64,000 nucleotides of DNA from Abditibacteriaceae bacterium (GCA_019239895.1 JAFAZH010000031.1:37080-101079), one strand, 5' to 3'; positions 52,680-62,574 are shown, counted from the stretch's first letter. Notes: generated by a model from the letters alone, not told the origin. A program made the numbers and translations.

Positions 52680-53441
52680 ATGAAAACTCCTGAAGAAATA
52701 CAGCGTCAATATTATACAGAAACTGCAACTTCTTATGACGATAACCATTTAGATAACATTGGCGCACACTACGTCGCCTTGCAGTATGCATCGAAATTAA
52801 TGGAGTTGGCAGAGATTTCAAGTGTTCTAGATGTGGGTTGTGGCACAGGACGAGCCGTTAAGCATTTTTTAGATCAAGGCTTAATAGTTCATGGAGTTGA
52901 ACCAGTCCAAGCTCTGATAGACCAGGCAGTGCATAAACACGATATTCCTCAATCTTGCTTAACTTGCGATACTGGGGATTCCCTGCCCTTCGAGGACAAT
53001 AGCTTTGATGCTGTTTGTGAATTTGGAGTTCTCCATCACGTCGCAAACCCTAACCTTATACTTCGAGAAATGATGCGAGTTGCGCGTAAAATGGTTATTT
53101 TATCCGACAGCAACCGCTTTGGACAGGGCAGTAAAATTGGCAGATGGACAAAATTGCTTCTCTACAAAACCAACACTTGGAGCCTAATAAATCGCGTAAA
53201 GACACGGGGCAGAGGTTACACTATATCGCAAGGCGATGGTCTAGCCTATTCATATAGTATCTTTGATTCCTTTGACGCTTTGACAATTTGGGCCGATAAA
53301 GTAGTGGTGCTATCAACAACCAATGAAAAGATTGGAAGTTGGCATCATCCTTTATTAACCTCAAGTCATGCCCTGTTGTGTGCAACTAAAGAAACTTCCC
53401 GGAATGAAAGAAATGAATTAACTGCTGACTATGTAGAGTAA
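52680..53441 (+). CDS. Class I SAM-dependent methyltransferase (Methyltransf_11)
   Basis: 253 aa from ATG 52680 (GGAAGG 5 nt upstream; the frame is open from a TTG at 52668). SSVLDVGCGTGRAVKHFLDQ at about residue 44, GDSLPFEDNSFDAVCEFGVL, LREMMRVARKMVILSDSN. An interesting C-terminal half (KIGRWTKLLLYKTNTWSLIN) is basic and may contact the glycan-lipid. Confidence 0.85.
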   Translation: MKTPEEIQRQYYTETATSYDDNHLDNIGAHYVALQYASKLMELAEISSVLDVGCGTGRAVKHFLDQGLIVHGVEPVQALIDQAVHKHDIPQSCLTCDTGDSLPFEDNSFDAVCEFGVLHHVANPNLILREMMRVARKMVILSDSNRFGQGSKIGRWTKLLLYKTNTWSLINRVKTRGRGYTISQGDGLAYSYSIFDSFDALTIWADKVVVLSTTNEKIGSWHHPLLTSSHALLCATKETSRNERNELTADYVE

Positions 53442-53470
53442 CACCAAATAAAATTTAAGGACATGGCCGA

Positions 53471-55012
53471 GTGCTTAACAGTGAAAGCTATATAACAATG
53501 ATGCTCGTGCTCATCGTGGGGGCTTCTGCCCTTTTTTGTGCGTTTCTACACAAGGGCGCTAAATTAGAAGGGAAAAAAGCCGCCAGTTGGTTCGTTTTTG
53601 GCGTTGTAGTATTTCTTATCTTCCTAAATAATATCGCAGATCCTACTGTAGATCTTATGCAGTATATTTTAGCAACATTGATATTATTAGTGTGTTTATA
53701 TCCTTTGTGGCGGTACTTATTACTACGCGAAAAGTACATACCCTTCATGCCTTTTTTATGTATTATTTATGCAATCTACTTTTCGCTTCCCGTCTTTGCG
53801 CCTTTTGATGTTTATTATCATTACCGACACGTTCCCGATCAAGTTCAGGTAAAAGCACTGAGTACAGTACTGGGAGGAACATTAGCTTTACTTATAACAT
53901 TCTATGTCCTTCCTGCTAACATTTGGGCAGGGATGGTACCACAACCCCGCCTGGTAGGTTGGTCTGATCGTAGAGCGAAAAATGGTGCATTAAGCCTTAG
54001 TGTGTTGGGATTGATTTCTTATATCGTGCCGAACGTTCTAACCGTTCCCATGTTACTCATCGCTATTTTAAATTTCATTAATCAGCTCTCCCTGCTTGCA
54101 ATTTCTATACTATTTTATTTGCAATTACAGGGAAAATTACCACACCGTAACATGATATTTTTATGGATATTAGTAATACCACTACAGTTCTCATTAGATG
54201 TAAGTTCGGGCTTACTTTATCCCTTATTTCGAGATGGATTTATGTTATTGATGCTCTATTTATTCACCAAAAAGCGTATGCCGTGGGGAACAGCCTTTAT
54301 AGGAGTATTAATCTCATTACTCCTATTGATGGTCAAGGCCGATTACCGAAAGACATTAGTATCAGATAATGATGCGAATCCATTGGTGAGATCGTCTAAT
54401 TATGCGAAATTGGCCTCGGATTTTATATCCGCGAGAGATCCCGACATATTTCTGACGGGCTTAGGAAACATTGTAAATCGTTGTGATAATCGTGCGCTTA
54501 TGGCGTTTGTAGTTTATATGACTCCAGATAATGTCCCTTATTGGGGAGGTCAAACTTATCTGGGAGTTTTATGGCGCGCGATACCCCGCGTGCTATGGCC
54601 GAACAAACCAGAAGAGGTGCTTGGTGGAGAGTTCGGCCACAGATACGGTGTGTTAGATCCTACAGACACTACGACTTCTTGGAACATGCCACAGATTGTA
54701 GAAATGTATGCCAATTTCGGAGTTTTAGGAGTAATAGTGGGAATGAGTTTCATAGGTGTAGTCTATCATTTATTGCGTTATATCCTTGAAAATCAGCAGG
54801 TTGATGAGTGGAGTCAAATGACGGCAGTAATTATCTATACTTCTTTACTTGAAATTGATTCTAACTTTTCGTTAGTCTTCGGCAACATTTTTTATTGGCT
54901 TTTTCTTCTTCACTTCTTAGGACGTTTTATTTTCCGTGATAGAAATTCAAACACTCAGCAAACTTCTTTATTTCGCGCAAGGCAGCAATTTTTTCGATAT
55001 GGGGCACGATAA
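53471..55012 (+). CDS. Wzy-like polysaccharide polymerase (O-antigen polymerase type)
   Basis: 513 aa, GTG start, about eleven to twelve hydrophobic segments. The large extracytoplasmic loop after the mid-protein segments (about 290-390) contains NIVNRCDNRALMAFVVYMTP and LWRAIPRVLWPNKPEE, as in oligosaccharide-repeat polymerases (EpsE/Wzy). It would polymerise lipid-linked repeat units in the periplasm. Assignment rests on topology and the loop, since Wzy sequences vary widely. Confidence 0.75.
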   Translation: MLNSESYITMMLVLIVGASALFCAFLHKGAKLEGKKAASWFVFGVVVFLIFLNNIADPTVDLMQYILATLILLVCLYPLWRYLLLREKYIPFMPFLCIIYAIYFSLPVFAPFDVYYHYRHVPDQVQVKALSTVLGGTLALLITFYVLPANIWAGMVPQPRLVGWSDRRAKNGALSLSVLGLISYIVPNVLTVPMLLIAILNFINQLSLLAISILFYLQLQGKLPHRNMIFLWILVIPLQFSLDVSSGLLYPLFRDGFMLLMLYLFTKKRMPWGTAFIGVLISLLLLMVKADYRKTLVSDNDANPLVRSSNYAKLASDFISARDPDIFLTGLGNIVNRCDNRALMAFVVYMTPDNVPYWGGQTYLGVLWRAIPRVLWPNKPEEVLGGEFGHRYGVLDPTDTTTSWNMPQIVEMYANFGVLGVIVGMSFIGVVYHLLRYILENQQVDEWSQMTAVIIYTSLLEIDSNFSLVFGNIFYWLFLLHFLGRFIFRDRNSNTQQTSLFRARQQFFRYGAR

Positions 55013-55076
55013 ACAAATGAAATGTTGCGAGATCAGGAAAAGGAGTTATTGCATATAGGTTTAAGTTCGGATAATT

Positions 55077-56153
55077 ATGCGTATTCTTTATTTGGTTCCT
55101 GATCTTTTTGGCCCGCCCGGGGGTATTGCCCGCTATTGCCGCTTGGTGTGCCGTGCTTTGTGCGATGACAAAATTTCTCTTTCTGTTGTGGCCGTAAATG
55201 ACAGCGGCCATAGTGTGATAGAAGCCCAAGAAGTTTTTCCTCAAATCTGCTATGCGCCTTGCTCTGGCGACCGTAAGCTGTTTATTTTGCGTGCTCTGGC
55301 TGCACTGATGCAGCGGCCTACTCTGGTCATGGTCGGACATCCCAATTTTGCTCAACTCGGACATATCATTGCTAGTTTGGCACGAGCGAAGTTGGTTGTT
55401 TTCCTGTACGGTATTGATGTTTGGACTCCATTGTCCCGATCTATACAACACGCTATACAAAGGGCTAATCGAGTTATTGCGATTAGCCAATTCACGGCAA
55501 CACAAGCGGTTAAAGTTAATCCCTTTGCTTTAGATCGCCTCCATATATTACATAATTGTCTGGACCCACAGTTTCACATTGAGAATCATTGTGCCAGACA
55601 GGACACTATCACCTCCATACTTACTGTGGCTCGCATGAGCTTGAGCGAGCGATATAAAGGTCATGACTGCGTCATTCGAGCTATGCCTCACTTACTGGTA
55701 CGTTTTCCAGAACTTGTCTATGACGTGGTGGGAGAGGGTGATGGTCGTCCCGCTTTGGAAGAATTAGCTAAGCAACAAGGTGTCGCTCATGCGGTGCGCT
55801 TTCATGGCGCAGTTTCCGAGGAAGAATTAGCGCACCGCTACAGTGCAACTTCTATCTATGTCATGCCCAGCCGTTTTGAAGGCTTTGGCTTTGTTTTTCT
55901 CGAGGCGATGGCTTATGGAAAACCAGTCATAGCAGGCAACCAAGACGCTTCAGTAGAAGTTGTACAGCACAATCAAACGGGGCTATTAGTAGACCCCACG
56001 AGTGTGAACGAGATTGCCGCTGCTATAGAATATTTATTAGCGAATCCAGAGGTGCGCCAGCACATGGGGCGGCAGGGAGCCGAAAGAGTTAACAAAGAGT
56101 TCAGTTTCCCTCGATTTAGAGAGTTGCTTCATGAGTCGCTGCGGGCACTCTGA
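55077..56153 (+). CDS. Glycosyltransferase, GT4 family
   Basis: 358 aa. RILYLVPDLFGPPGGIARYC (acceptor domain), SILTVARMSLSERYKGHDCV, VVGEGDGRPALEELAKQQGV, VMPSRFEGFGFVFLEAMAYG with the E-x7-E pair, GKPVIAGN. Gene starts 64 nt after the polymerase. Confidence 0.9.
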   Translation: MRILYLVPDLFGPPGGIARYCRLVCRALCDDKISLSVVAVNDSGHSVIEAQEVFPQICYAPCSGDRKLFILRALAALMQRPTLVMVGHPNFAQLGHIIASLARAKLVVFLYGIDVWTPLSRSIQHAIQRANRVIAISQFTATQAVKVNPFALDRLHILHNCLDPQFHIENHCARQDTITSILTVARMSLSERYKGHDCVIRAMPHLLVRFPELVYDVVGEGDGRPALEELAKQQGVAHAVRFHGAVSEEELAHRYSATSIYVMPSRFEGFGFVFLEAMAYGKPVIAGNQDASVEVVQHNQTGLLVDPTSVNEIAAAIEYLLANPEVRQHMGRQGAERVNKEFSFPRFRELLHESLRAL

Positions 56154-56215
56154 GATTTGCCAATTATAATATTGCTATTAGATTGTCTATCTGTAGCATC
56201 CCTCAAAACAGCCGT

Positions 56216-57385
56216 ATGAAAGTTCTACATGTAATTTGGAGTATTGATCCTCGCAACGGCGGGCCACCAGTAGCTCTAGTTGGAATGGCCAAAGCCCAGG
56301 CTCAGTTAGGGCTTGAAGTTTCCATTATAACCACCTGGAAGCGCGGCGAAAATTTAGCGGCCATTGAGCAGTTGAAAGATTATCAGGTGCAGGTGGAGCC
56401 AGTCGGTCCTTGCAGTGGGCCATTAGTCAGACACCCGAAACTCTCTGACACCATAAAAAAAATGGTGTCCGCTGCCGACATTGTTCATATTCATGGCCTA
56501 TGGGAAGAAATCAATCACCAAGCTGCGCAGTCAGCTCAACGCCTGGGTCGTCCTTATCTGGTGCGACCCTGTGGTATGCTTGACCCTTGGAGCTTAGGCC
56601 AAAGTCGTCTTAAAAAACAGCTTTATATGCGCTGGCGCTTAAACCAGAATTTGGACCATGCGCGTGCGATTCACTATACCAGCCGGTCCGAAGCCGACCG
56701 ATCTCTACCCTTGCAAATCAAAGCGCCAGTGATTATCGAGCCAAATGGTCTGGATTTGGAAGAGTTTGCTCAACTACCACCCCCAGGAACTTTCAGGGCC
56801 AAATATCCAGGTTTAGGCCAGCGCCCTATGCTTCTGTTTATGAGTCGCCTGCACCGCAAGAAGGGCTTAGATCTGCTCATCCCAGCCTTTGCCAAAGCCA
56901 ACAGCGGAGACGCTATACTTACGGTCGCAGGACCGGACGAAGATGGCTATCGGGCTGAGGTGGAGGCTCTAGTTACACGGTATAATATCTCAGGCAAGGT
57001 GCTATTTTGTGGCGCACTGCACGGTCCCGACCGCGTGGCCGCGTTAGCTGATGCCGATTTATTTGTCCTACCCAGTTACCAGGAGAATTTCGGTATTGTG
57101 GTGGTGGAAGCCTTAGCCGCTAACACTCCGGTTATTATTTCAGATCAGGTCAATATTTGTAATCAGATTAAAGATAGTAAGGTAGGAGCAGTCGTGTCAT
57201 TGAATATAGATGCGCTCTCTAACGAAATTACCCATTGGATAAACGATGGGGAATTGCGGCAAGTGGCCGCTTCCGGGGCCAGGGCGATGGTATGGGCACA
57301 GTATGATTGGCAGCAAATTGCGCAGCGCTGGATCAAACATTATACTCTGCTGGTTGCGCCCGTTGCCACTTCTACATCGCTATAG
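56216..57385 (+). CDS. Glycosyltransferase, GT4 family
   Basis: 389 aa from ATG 56216 (the frame is open from a TTG at 56183; neither has a good RBS). VLHVIWSIDPRNGGPPVALV, PYLVRPCGMLDPWSL, LLFMSRLHRKKGLDLLIPAF, VLFCGALHGPDRVAALADAD, LPSYQENFGIVVVEALAANT. The HGLWE and RPCGMLDPWSL segments are characteristic of a WcaI/EpsD-like GT4 subgroup. Confidence 0.9.
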   Translation: MKVLHVIWSIDPRNGGPPVALVGMAKAQAQLGLEVSIITTWKRGENLAAIEQLKDYQVQVEPVGPCSGPLVRHPKLSDTIKKMVSAADIVHIHGLWEEINHQAAQSAQRLGRPYLVRPCGMLDPWSLGQSRLKKQLYMRWRLNQNLDHARAIHYTSRSEADRSLPLQIKAPVIIEPNGLDLEEFAQLPPPGTFRAKYPGLGQRPMLLFMSRLHRKKGLDLLIPAFAKANSGDAILTVAGPDEDGYRAEVEALVTRYNISGKVLFCGALHGPDRVAALADADLFVLPSYQENFGIVVVEALAANTPVIISDQVNICNQIKDSKVGAVVSLNIDALSNEITHWINDGELRQVAASGARAMVWAQYDWQQIAQRWIKHYTLLVAPVATSTSL

Positions 57386-57439
57386 CGGTGTAGTTGATAG
57401 GTATACTTGCGCCTCTGACCTTACCATAAGGAATTTTGA

Positions 57440-59170
57440 ATGTATATTTTAGGCATTAACGCTTATCATGGTGGGGCGTCAGCTTGCCTGGTGCAAGACG
57501 GCCAGTTGCTTTCGGCAGTCGAGGACGAACGGTTCAGACGGTTGAAATATTGGGCTGGTTTCCCCTCCGAAAGCATCAAGTTTTGTCTGCAACAAGCGGG
57601 CATCACCGCTTACGACCTCGATCATGTGGCCATCTCGCGGGATCCCAGCGCACACCTCGCGCAGAAGGCTCTCTTTGCCCTGCGTAAACGTCCCAGTTTC
57701 GCCGCAGTGCGGGACCGGGTCAATAATATGGCTGCCGTGCGGGACGTTAAAGCGGCGCTCTGCCGCGCCTTGGAACTGGATGTCAACGCCGTGCGTGCCG
57801 ATTTCCATAACGTCGAGCATCACCGCGCTCACATGGCGAGCGCATTCTTTGTGTCGCCCTTTCAAGAGGCTGCCGTGCTGTCTATTGATGGTATGGGCGA
57901 TTTTGTCAGCACTATGGTTGGCCAGGCTTCCGGCACCAAGATTGATGTGCATGATCATGTGCTCTTCCCCCACTCCTTGGGCATCTTCTTCACCGCCCTT
58001 ACGCAATGGCTGGGCTTCCCGAACTACGGCGACGAAGGTAAAGTGCAGGGCCTGGCTCCTTATGGCACACCACGCTACCTGGAAGAAATGCACAAAATGG
58101 TGCGCCTGCTGCCACATGGCGCTTTTGAGCTTAACCTCGATTACTTCGTCCACCATGCCCAGGGCGTTGATATGACGTGGGATGATGGCTCACCGAACAT
58201 TGGCACACTCTATTCTCAAAAGGTCGTTGATCTACTGGGGCCTCCGCGCCAGTATCGCGGCGAATATACCCAGCAACACTATGATGTGGCCGCCTCCATG
58301 CAGGCGATGCTGGAAGAAGCAGAATTTCATATCGTTCGTGATGCCTATAAGCGCACTGGCCAGAAAGCCTTGTGCTTGGCGGGTGGGGTCGCCTTGAACA
58401 GCTCCTTCAATGGTAAAATTCTGCCAGAAACAGAGTTCGAGGACATTTGGATTCAACCCGCATCCGGGGATGCGGGCACCTCAATTGGCGCGGCTTATTA
58501 TGTTTACCATCAGATTTTGGGTCAGTCCCGAGCCTTCGAGATGAAACATTCTTATACCGGCCCCTCCTACTCCAACCAGGAAATTGAAGCAACGCTAAAT
58601 CAGCATAACCTTACTTACCAAACCATAGATGATGCCGCCTTAGCCCGCGAGGCCGCGACACAGGTCGCCATTGGCAATGTAGTGGGTTGGTTCCAGGGTG
58701 CAGCCGAATGGGGGCCACGCGCTTTGGGCAACCGCAGCATCGTCGCTAACCCACGCCGTGAGGACATGAAGGACATTCTGAACGCCCGTGTCAAACACCG
58801 TGAAGCGTTTCGTCCCTTTGCGCCATCCGTCTTAGCCGAAAACGTGGGCGATTACTTCGAGCAGACGTATCCTGACCCATTTATGCTTAAAGTCTATAAA
58901 GTTTTGGAAGCCAAGCGTCAGGAGATACCAGCGGTGACCCATGTTGATGGCACCGGGCGGCTGCAAACCGTAGATCACGATGTCAACCCACGCTATTGGG
59001 AACTCATCAACGAATTCGGTCACCAAACCGGCACGCCAGTCGTGTTGAACACTTCATTTAACGATAACGAGCCAATTGTTTGTAGTCCCGAAGAAGCCGT
59101 GAACTGCTTCGAGCGCACGCACATGGATACCCTAGTGCTGGGCAACTATCTGGTGCAGAAGGCCAAATGA
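57440..59170 (+). CDS. Carbamoyltransferase (NodU/CmcH family)
   Basis: 576 aa with AAGGA upstream. It begins MYILGINAYHGGASACLVQD, has the metal/carbamoyl-phosphate site VEHHRAHMASAFF and DGMGDFVSTMVG, a Kae1-like ATP site (CLAGGVALNSSFNGKI) and the YrdC-like C-terminal GAAEWGPRALGNRSIVANPR, with PVVLNTSFNDNEP. It transfers a carbamoyl group to a sugar hydroxyl. GC content and codon use look richer than in the preceding glycosyltransferases, suggesting the edge of the variable block. Confidence 0.93.
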   Translation: MYILGINAYHGGASACLVQDGQLLSAVEDERFRRLKYWAGFPSESIKFCLQQAGITAYDLDHVAISRDPSAHLAQKALFALRKRPSFAAVRDRVNNMAAVRDVKAALCRALELDVNAVRADFHNVEHHRAHMASAFFVSPFQEAAVLSIDGMGDFVSTMVGQASGTKIDVHDHVLFPHSLGIFFTALTQWLGFPNYGDEGKVQGLAPYGTPRYLEEMHKMVRLLPHGAFELNLDYFVHHAQGVDMTWDDGSPNIGTLYSQKVVDLLGPPRQYRGEYTQQHYDVAASMQAMLEEAEFHIVRDAYKRTGQKALCLAGGVALNSSFNGKILPETEFEDIWIQPASGDAGTSIGAAYYVYHQILGQSRAFEMKHSYTGPSYSNQEIEATLNQHNLTYQTIDDAALAREAATQVAIGNVVGWFQGAAEWGPRALGNRSIVANPRREDMKDILNARVKHREAFRPFAPSVLAENVGDYFEQTYPDPFMLKVYKVLEAKRQEIPAVTHVDGTGRLQTVDHDVNPRYWELINEFGHQTGTPVVLNTSFNDNEPIVCSPEEAVNCFERTHMDTLVLGNYLVQKAK

Positions 59171-59509
59171 GCTTGGCGAGGGCATGGAGAACACATCAAA
59201 TTTTGCCACAAATCCTGAGCTTGAGCGATGGGCTGACTTAAGATTCTCCCATCCATCTGGTGAAAGCCTGTAGATCACGCTACGGGTTGGTTAGGCTCCC
59301 TCATGGCTTTACTCTCCAAAAGATAGTAGCTTGCTTGACCAAAGCCACTTTGTGGACTGCTGGTTTTAGTGCGCTCGTCCTGACCATAAGTTTCCTCCGC
59401 CCCTTTCCCTGTTGTTAAGAGGAGGGGACGGGGATGGGCCTGCGGAGCGTCTGCGCTATTGTCGGTAACCGTAAGTAGTTCATCGCCGCAGTATAAATTA
59501 CCGGGTATT
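59171..59509. other. Intergenic spacer with REP-like palindrome remnant
   Basis: The 339-nt gap holds a C/G-run palindromic piece at about 59391-59440 (CGCCCCTTTCCCTGTTG then TTAAGAGGAGGGGACGGGGA), similar to those at 34190 and 36880-36999. Nothing else is seen. Confidence 0.5.
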
Positions 59510-60808
59510 ATGAGTCGAGGCACTGGCATTAAACCATCCATGAAGATCTGTATTATTACTGAATATTTTTACCCAGATAACGCAGGCGGCACGCCTTTAG
59601 TGCTTTCTAATTTGGCGCGTTACCTCAAAGATCACCATCCAGACTTGAAAATAGATGTCATTACTAGTTGCAATCTTTATCGCGGTGAAAGTGAAGACTT
59701 ACTACGCTATGAAGACTGGGACGGCATCAAAATCTTTCGCCTGCGCACCCCCAAGTCCAATCGGCCCTCCACTGCTTTGCGTTTAGCTGCTGGATTAGTT
59801 TTTACAACAGCGGTCTTTCATAAGTTAATGCGTCGGCCCCGGTACGACCTACTCTTCATTGTCACTAATCCTCCAACACTGCCGATGGGAGTGCAAGCTT
59901 ACAGCAGGCTGCGCAAAACTCCCTATGTATATTTAATTCACGATTTATATCCTGACCTGGCGACGGCCTTGCACATCCTGGATCCAGCCAGCCCCATTGC
60001 TAAGACTTTTCAGCACTTCCAGCGGGCTTGGCTGCATACAGCGGCGGCTACGGTCGTGATTGGACGTTGTATGCGCGATTATCTGATGCGCCAGTACGAT
60101 CTACCCGCCACACGCATTCAGGTCATTACCAATTGGTGTGATCCGAACGAGATAAAACCATTAGGCAAGAACACGCGTTTTCGCAAGCTGCATAACCTTA
60201 ACGGAACCATCATTTTATATGCTGGGAATTTTGGCCAATACCAGAATTTTGATAACATCCTGGAAGCGGCCAAGCAATTGCGCGACCGTCACCCGGAGTT
60301 GACTTTTGTGTTCGTGGGTGAAGGAGCACGCCGCGATTATATAGCGGAGCGAGTGGCTGCTGAGGCGATTACCAATGTGCAACTCTTCTCCTTTGTGCCC
60401 CAGGCGGAGTTCGCGGATTTGCTGGCTTCTGCCGATATTTCATTAGTCACTCTAGAGCCAGGGGCGGAAGGCTTAGGCGTGCCCAGTAAGTTCTATAATA
60501 TTCTGGCTTCTGGGCGACCCACGGTCGCTATTGTCGCGGCGGATTCCGAAGTAGCGCGCGTGCTGAGTGAAGCCCAATGTGGCGTAACCGTGCCGCAAAA
60601 TGACCCCGATGAACTGGCTAACACTTTAGCTAACTTAGCTTCAACCCCTGATAGGCTGAACCACATGGGCCGCAATGCACGCCAAGTGTTAGAAGAAAAA
60701 TATACGCTCCAACAAATCGCCGATCAATTCTACTCTACTTTTGAGACCGTGGCACTCAGCACCCCTAAGCCAAAAGATATTCCAAGCACCACAAAGCCTG
60801 CTAATTAA
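59510..60808 (+). CDS. Glycosyltransferase, WbuB/GT4 family
   Basis: About 432 aa. CIITEYFYPDNAGGTPLVLS, a hydrophobic LIHDLYPDLATALHILDPAS, QVITNWCDPNEIKPL, TIILYAGNFGQYQNFDNILE, VFVGEGARRDYI and PSKFYNILASGRPTVAIVAA match WbuB-like N-acetyl-amino-sugar transferases that act as the second step after the priming transferase, which is encoded 1 kb downstream. The start is uncertain: TTG 59459, ATG 59510 or ATG 59540 (MKICIITEY); none has a good RBS. Confidence 0.85.
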   Translation: MSRGTGIKPSMKICIITEYFYPDNAGGTPLVLSNLARYLKDHHPDLKIDVITSCNLYRGESEDLLRYEDWDGIKIFRLRTPKSNRPSTALRLAAGLVFTTAVFHKLMRRPRYDLLFIVTNPPTLPMGVQAYSRLRKTPYVYLIHDLYPDLATALHILDPASPIAKTFQHFQRAWLHTAAATVVIGRCMRDYLMRQYDLPATRIQVITNWCDPNEIKPLGKNTRFRKLHNLNGTIILYAGNFGQYQNFDNILEAAKQLRDRHPELTFVFVGEGARRDYIAERVAAEAITNVQLFSFVPQAEFADLLASADISLVTLEPGAEGLGVPSKFYNILASGRPTVAIVAADSEVARVLSEAQCGVTVPQNDPDELANTLANLASTPDRLNHMGRNARQVLEEKYTLQQIADQFYSTFETVALSTPKPKDIPSTTKPAN

Positions 60809-60820
60809 GAAAGTGAAGCT

Positions 60821-61696
60821 ATGCACTACGTGATCTCTGGGACAACATCTGGCACTGGCAATCAGGTTATCAAATTGCTGACTGAGAAAGTAGGGGCTGA
60901 GAACATTACGTGCCTCGTGCGCAGTACTTCGGATGTGCGTCCATTAAAAAACCTGGGCTTGCGATTACAGACAGGGGATGTAACCGAACCTGATTCGCTG
61001 CGCGCTGTGCTAAATCCTGCCACTGTTTATATTGATATGACGCATCCAAAATACTATCATAAGTCATTGGAAGCAGTGCTGGCGGCTGGGGTAGAACGCG
61101 CGTATTTTGTAACGACCACCGGAGTCTTTTCCCAATATAACCAATTCTCGGAAATATACAAAGTCAACGAAGCCAAGATACGCGCTAGCGGTATTGTCTA
61201 CACTATTTTGCGGCCCAGCATGATCTATGGCTCCCTGCGTGATAAAAATATGAACCGTTTGGTGCGTTTCCTCAGCCGCTATCCGGTTTTCCCCTTATTC
61301 GGAGCAGGGCGCAGCCTGATGCAGCCAGTGTATGTCGAGGATTTGGCGGGGGGCATTGTCACCGCCATTGGCGAGACGCAAACGGAGAATCAGGAGTATA
61401 ATCTGGCTGGCCTCCAAGGCATCGCTTATCGTCAGATCGTGCAGACGATTGCGCGCCAACTCAACCGCAAAGTGACCTTGCTCAATATTAACACCCGGTT
61501 CGCCGCTGGCGTGGCGCGTGGCGCGCAGCATATCCCTGGCTTTCCCATCACTGAAGAGCAGGTGTTGCGCTTGTTGGAAGACAAAGTGTTTGATATTTCT
61601 AAGGCAGTTGCAGAATTGAATTACCGGCCCCGCAGTTTTGCGGACGGCATTGCCATTGAGATCGCCGAAATGCGGGCAGCCGGAGTCATTCGTTGA
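60821..61696 (+). CDS. Atypical SDR, NmrA/TMR-like NAD(P)-binding protein
   Basis: 291 aa, 12 nt after the glycosyltransferase. HYVISGTTSGTGNQVIKLLT replaces the standard TGxxGxxG loop with a Ser/Thr-rich form. Also ITCLVRSTSD, YFVTTTGVFSQYNQF and YTILRPSMIYGSLRDKNMNR. Related proteins (NDP-sugar 4-reductase type) work beside WbuB-like transferases and PglC-like priming enzymes in O-antigen loci, so a 4-reductase for a QuiNAc-type sugar following the CapD-like dehydratase is plausible. Confidence 0.75.
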   Translation: MHYVISGTTSGTGNQVIKLLTEKVGAENITCLVRSTSDVRPLKNLGLRLQTGDVTEPDSLRAVLNPATVYIDMTHPKYYHKSLEAVLAAGVERAYFVTTTGVFSQYNQFSEIYKVNEAKIRASGIVYTILRPSMIYGSLRDKNMNRLVRFLSRYPVFPLFGAGRSLMQPVYVEDLAGGIVTAIGETQTENQEYNLAGLQGIAYRQIVQTIARQLNRKVTLLNINTRFAAGVARGAQHIPGFPITEEQVLRLLEDKVFDISKAVAELNYRPRSFADGIAIEIAEMRAAGVIR

Positions 61697-61791
61697 GCGT
61701 TGATACATTCCTAACCTCCGAGGATTGGTTGTGATAATTCGAGCAATTGCTATTAATCTACTTGACTGTCAGGATTTGATGCATCAAACTT

Positions 61792-62433
61792 ATGAATACC
61801 GATCAACTAACCGAGCCGCAGCAAGCCCATCCTGATTCACCCCAACCGGTTATAGAAAACCCTTACGCTTCAACTAAGCTGGCTTTAGATTATCTTTTTG
61901 CTGTATTTTTATTGATCCCTTTTCTGCCTATCTTTTCACTGGTTACCCTGCTCATCCGCCTTGAATCACGCGGGCCAGCGATTTATCGTCAGCGACGCGT
62001 TGGGCAATGGGGTAGGCTCTTCACCATCTACAAGTTCCGTACCATGAAAACTGGAACGCCCACCCTTTCCACCGAAGAGATGCAACGGCAGCAGCAAAAG
62101 CCTTTCACGCGACTTGGCCCGCTGCTACGCAAAACGAATTTGGACGAACTCCCACAGCTTTTCAATATTCTAAAGGGTGAAATGAGCTTTATTGGGCCAC
62201 GTCCGGCCCTGCCCTCGCAGACCGATGTCAATGCTCTACGCGCCCAATTGGGAGCCGATGCGGCTCGTCCCGGCATCACCGGGCTAGCCCAGGTTATGGG
62301 ACGTGACGATTTGGCAACCCCGATAAAAGTTAAATATGACGCAGATTACTGCCACAGCATGAGTTTGAAGCACGACCTTCAGATCCTCTGGCGCACCATC
62401 GGTGCTATCCTAACGGGTCGCGGCAATAAGTAA
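61792..62433 (+). CDS. Undecaprenyl-phosphate sugar phosphotransferase (PglC/WcaJ-type)
   Basis: 213 aa, monotopic class. One membrane-entering helix (LALDYLFAVFLLIPFLPIFS), RQRRVGQWGRLFTIYKFRTM, the catalytic Asp-Glu pair in KTNLDELPQLFNILKGEMSF, GPRPALP and RPGITGLAQVMGRD. It transfers a phospho-sugar from a UDP-sugar to undecaprenyl phosphate and so starts the repeat unit. It lacks the extra N-terminal membrane helices of WcaJ, like PglC. Confidence 0.93.
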   Translation: MNTDQLTEPQQAHPDSPQPVIENPYASTKLALDYLFAVFLLIPFLPIFSLVTLLIRLESRGPAIYRQRRVGQWGRLFTIYKFRTMKTGTPTLSTEEMQRQQQKPFTRLGPLLRKTNLDELPQLFNILKGEMSFIGPRPALPSQTDVNALRAQLGADAARPGITGLAQVMGRDDLATPIKVKYDADYCHSMSLKHDLQILWRTIGAILTGRGNK

Positions 62434-62574
62434 TTAATGCGTTTTCCGCCTCTGTGTTTTGTATATCTTGGCCTACACACCGATGCACTTTGCTCCTGAC
62501 AAATTCAGTGGTCAGTGCCGCAGTATCCCACACCACCCTCTCAACATTAAAATTAATCTTGGGTTAAAACAGAC

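Noticed and set aside
57479..58175. Long overlapping ORFs on both strands within the carbamoyltransferase
   Set aside because: GC-rich codon pattern opens other frames; the carbamoyltransferase motifs are continuous through the region.
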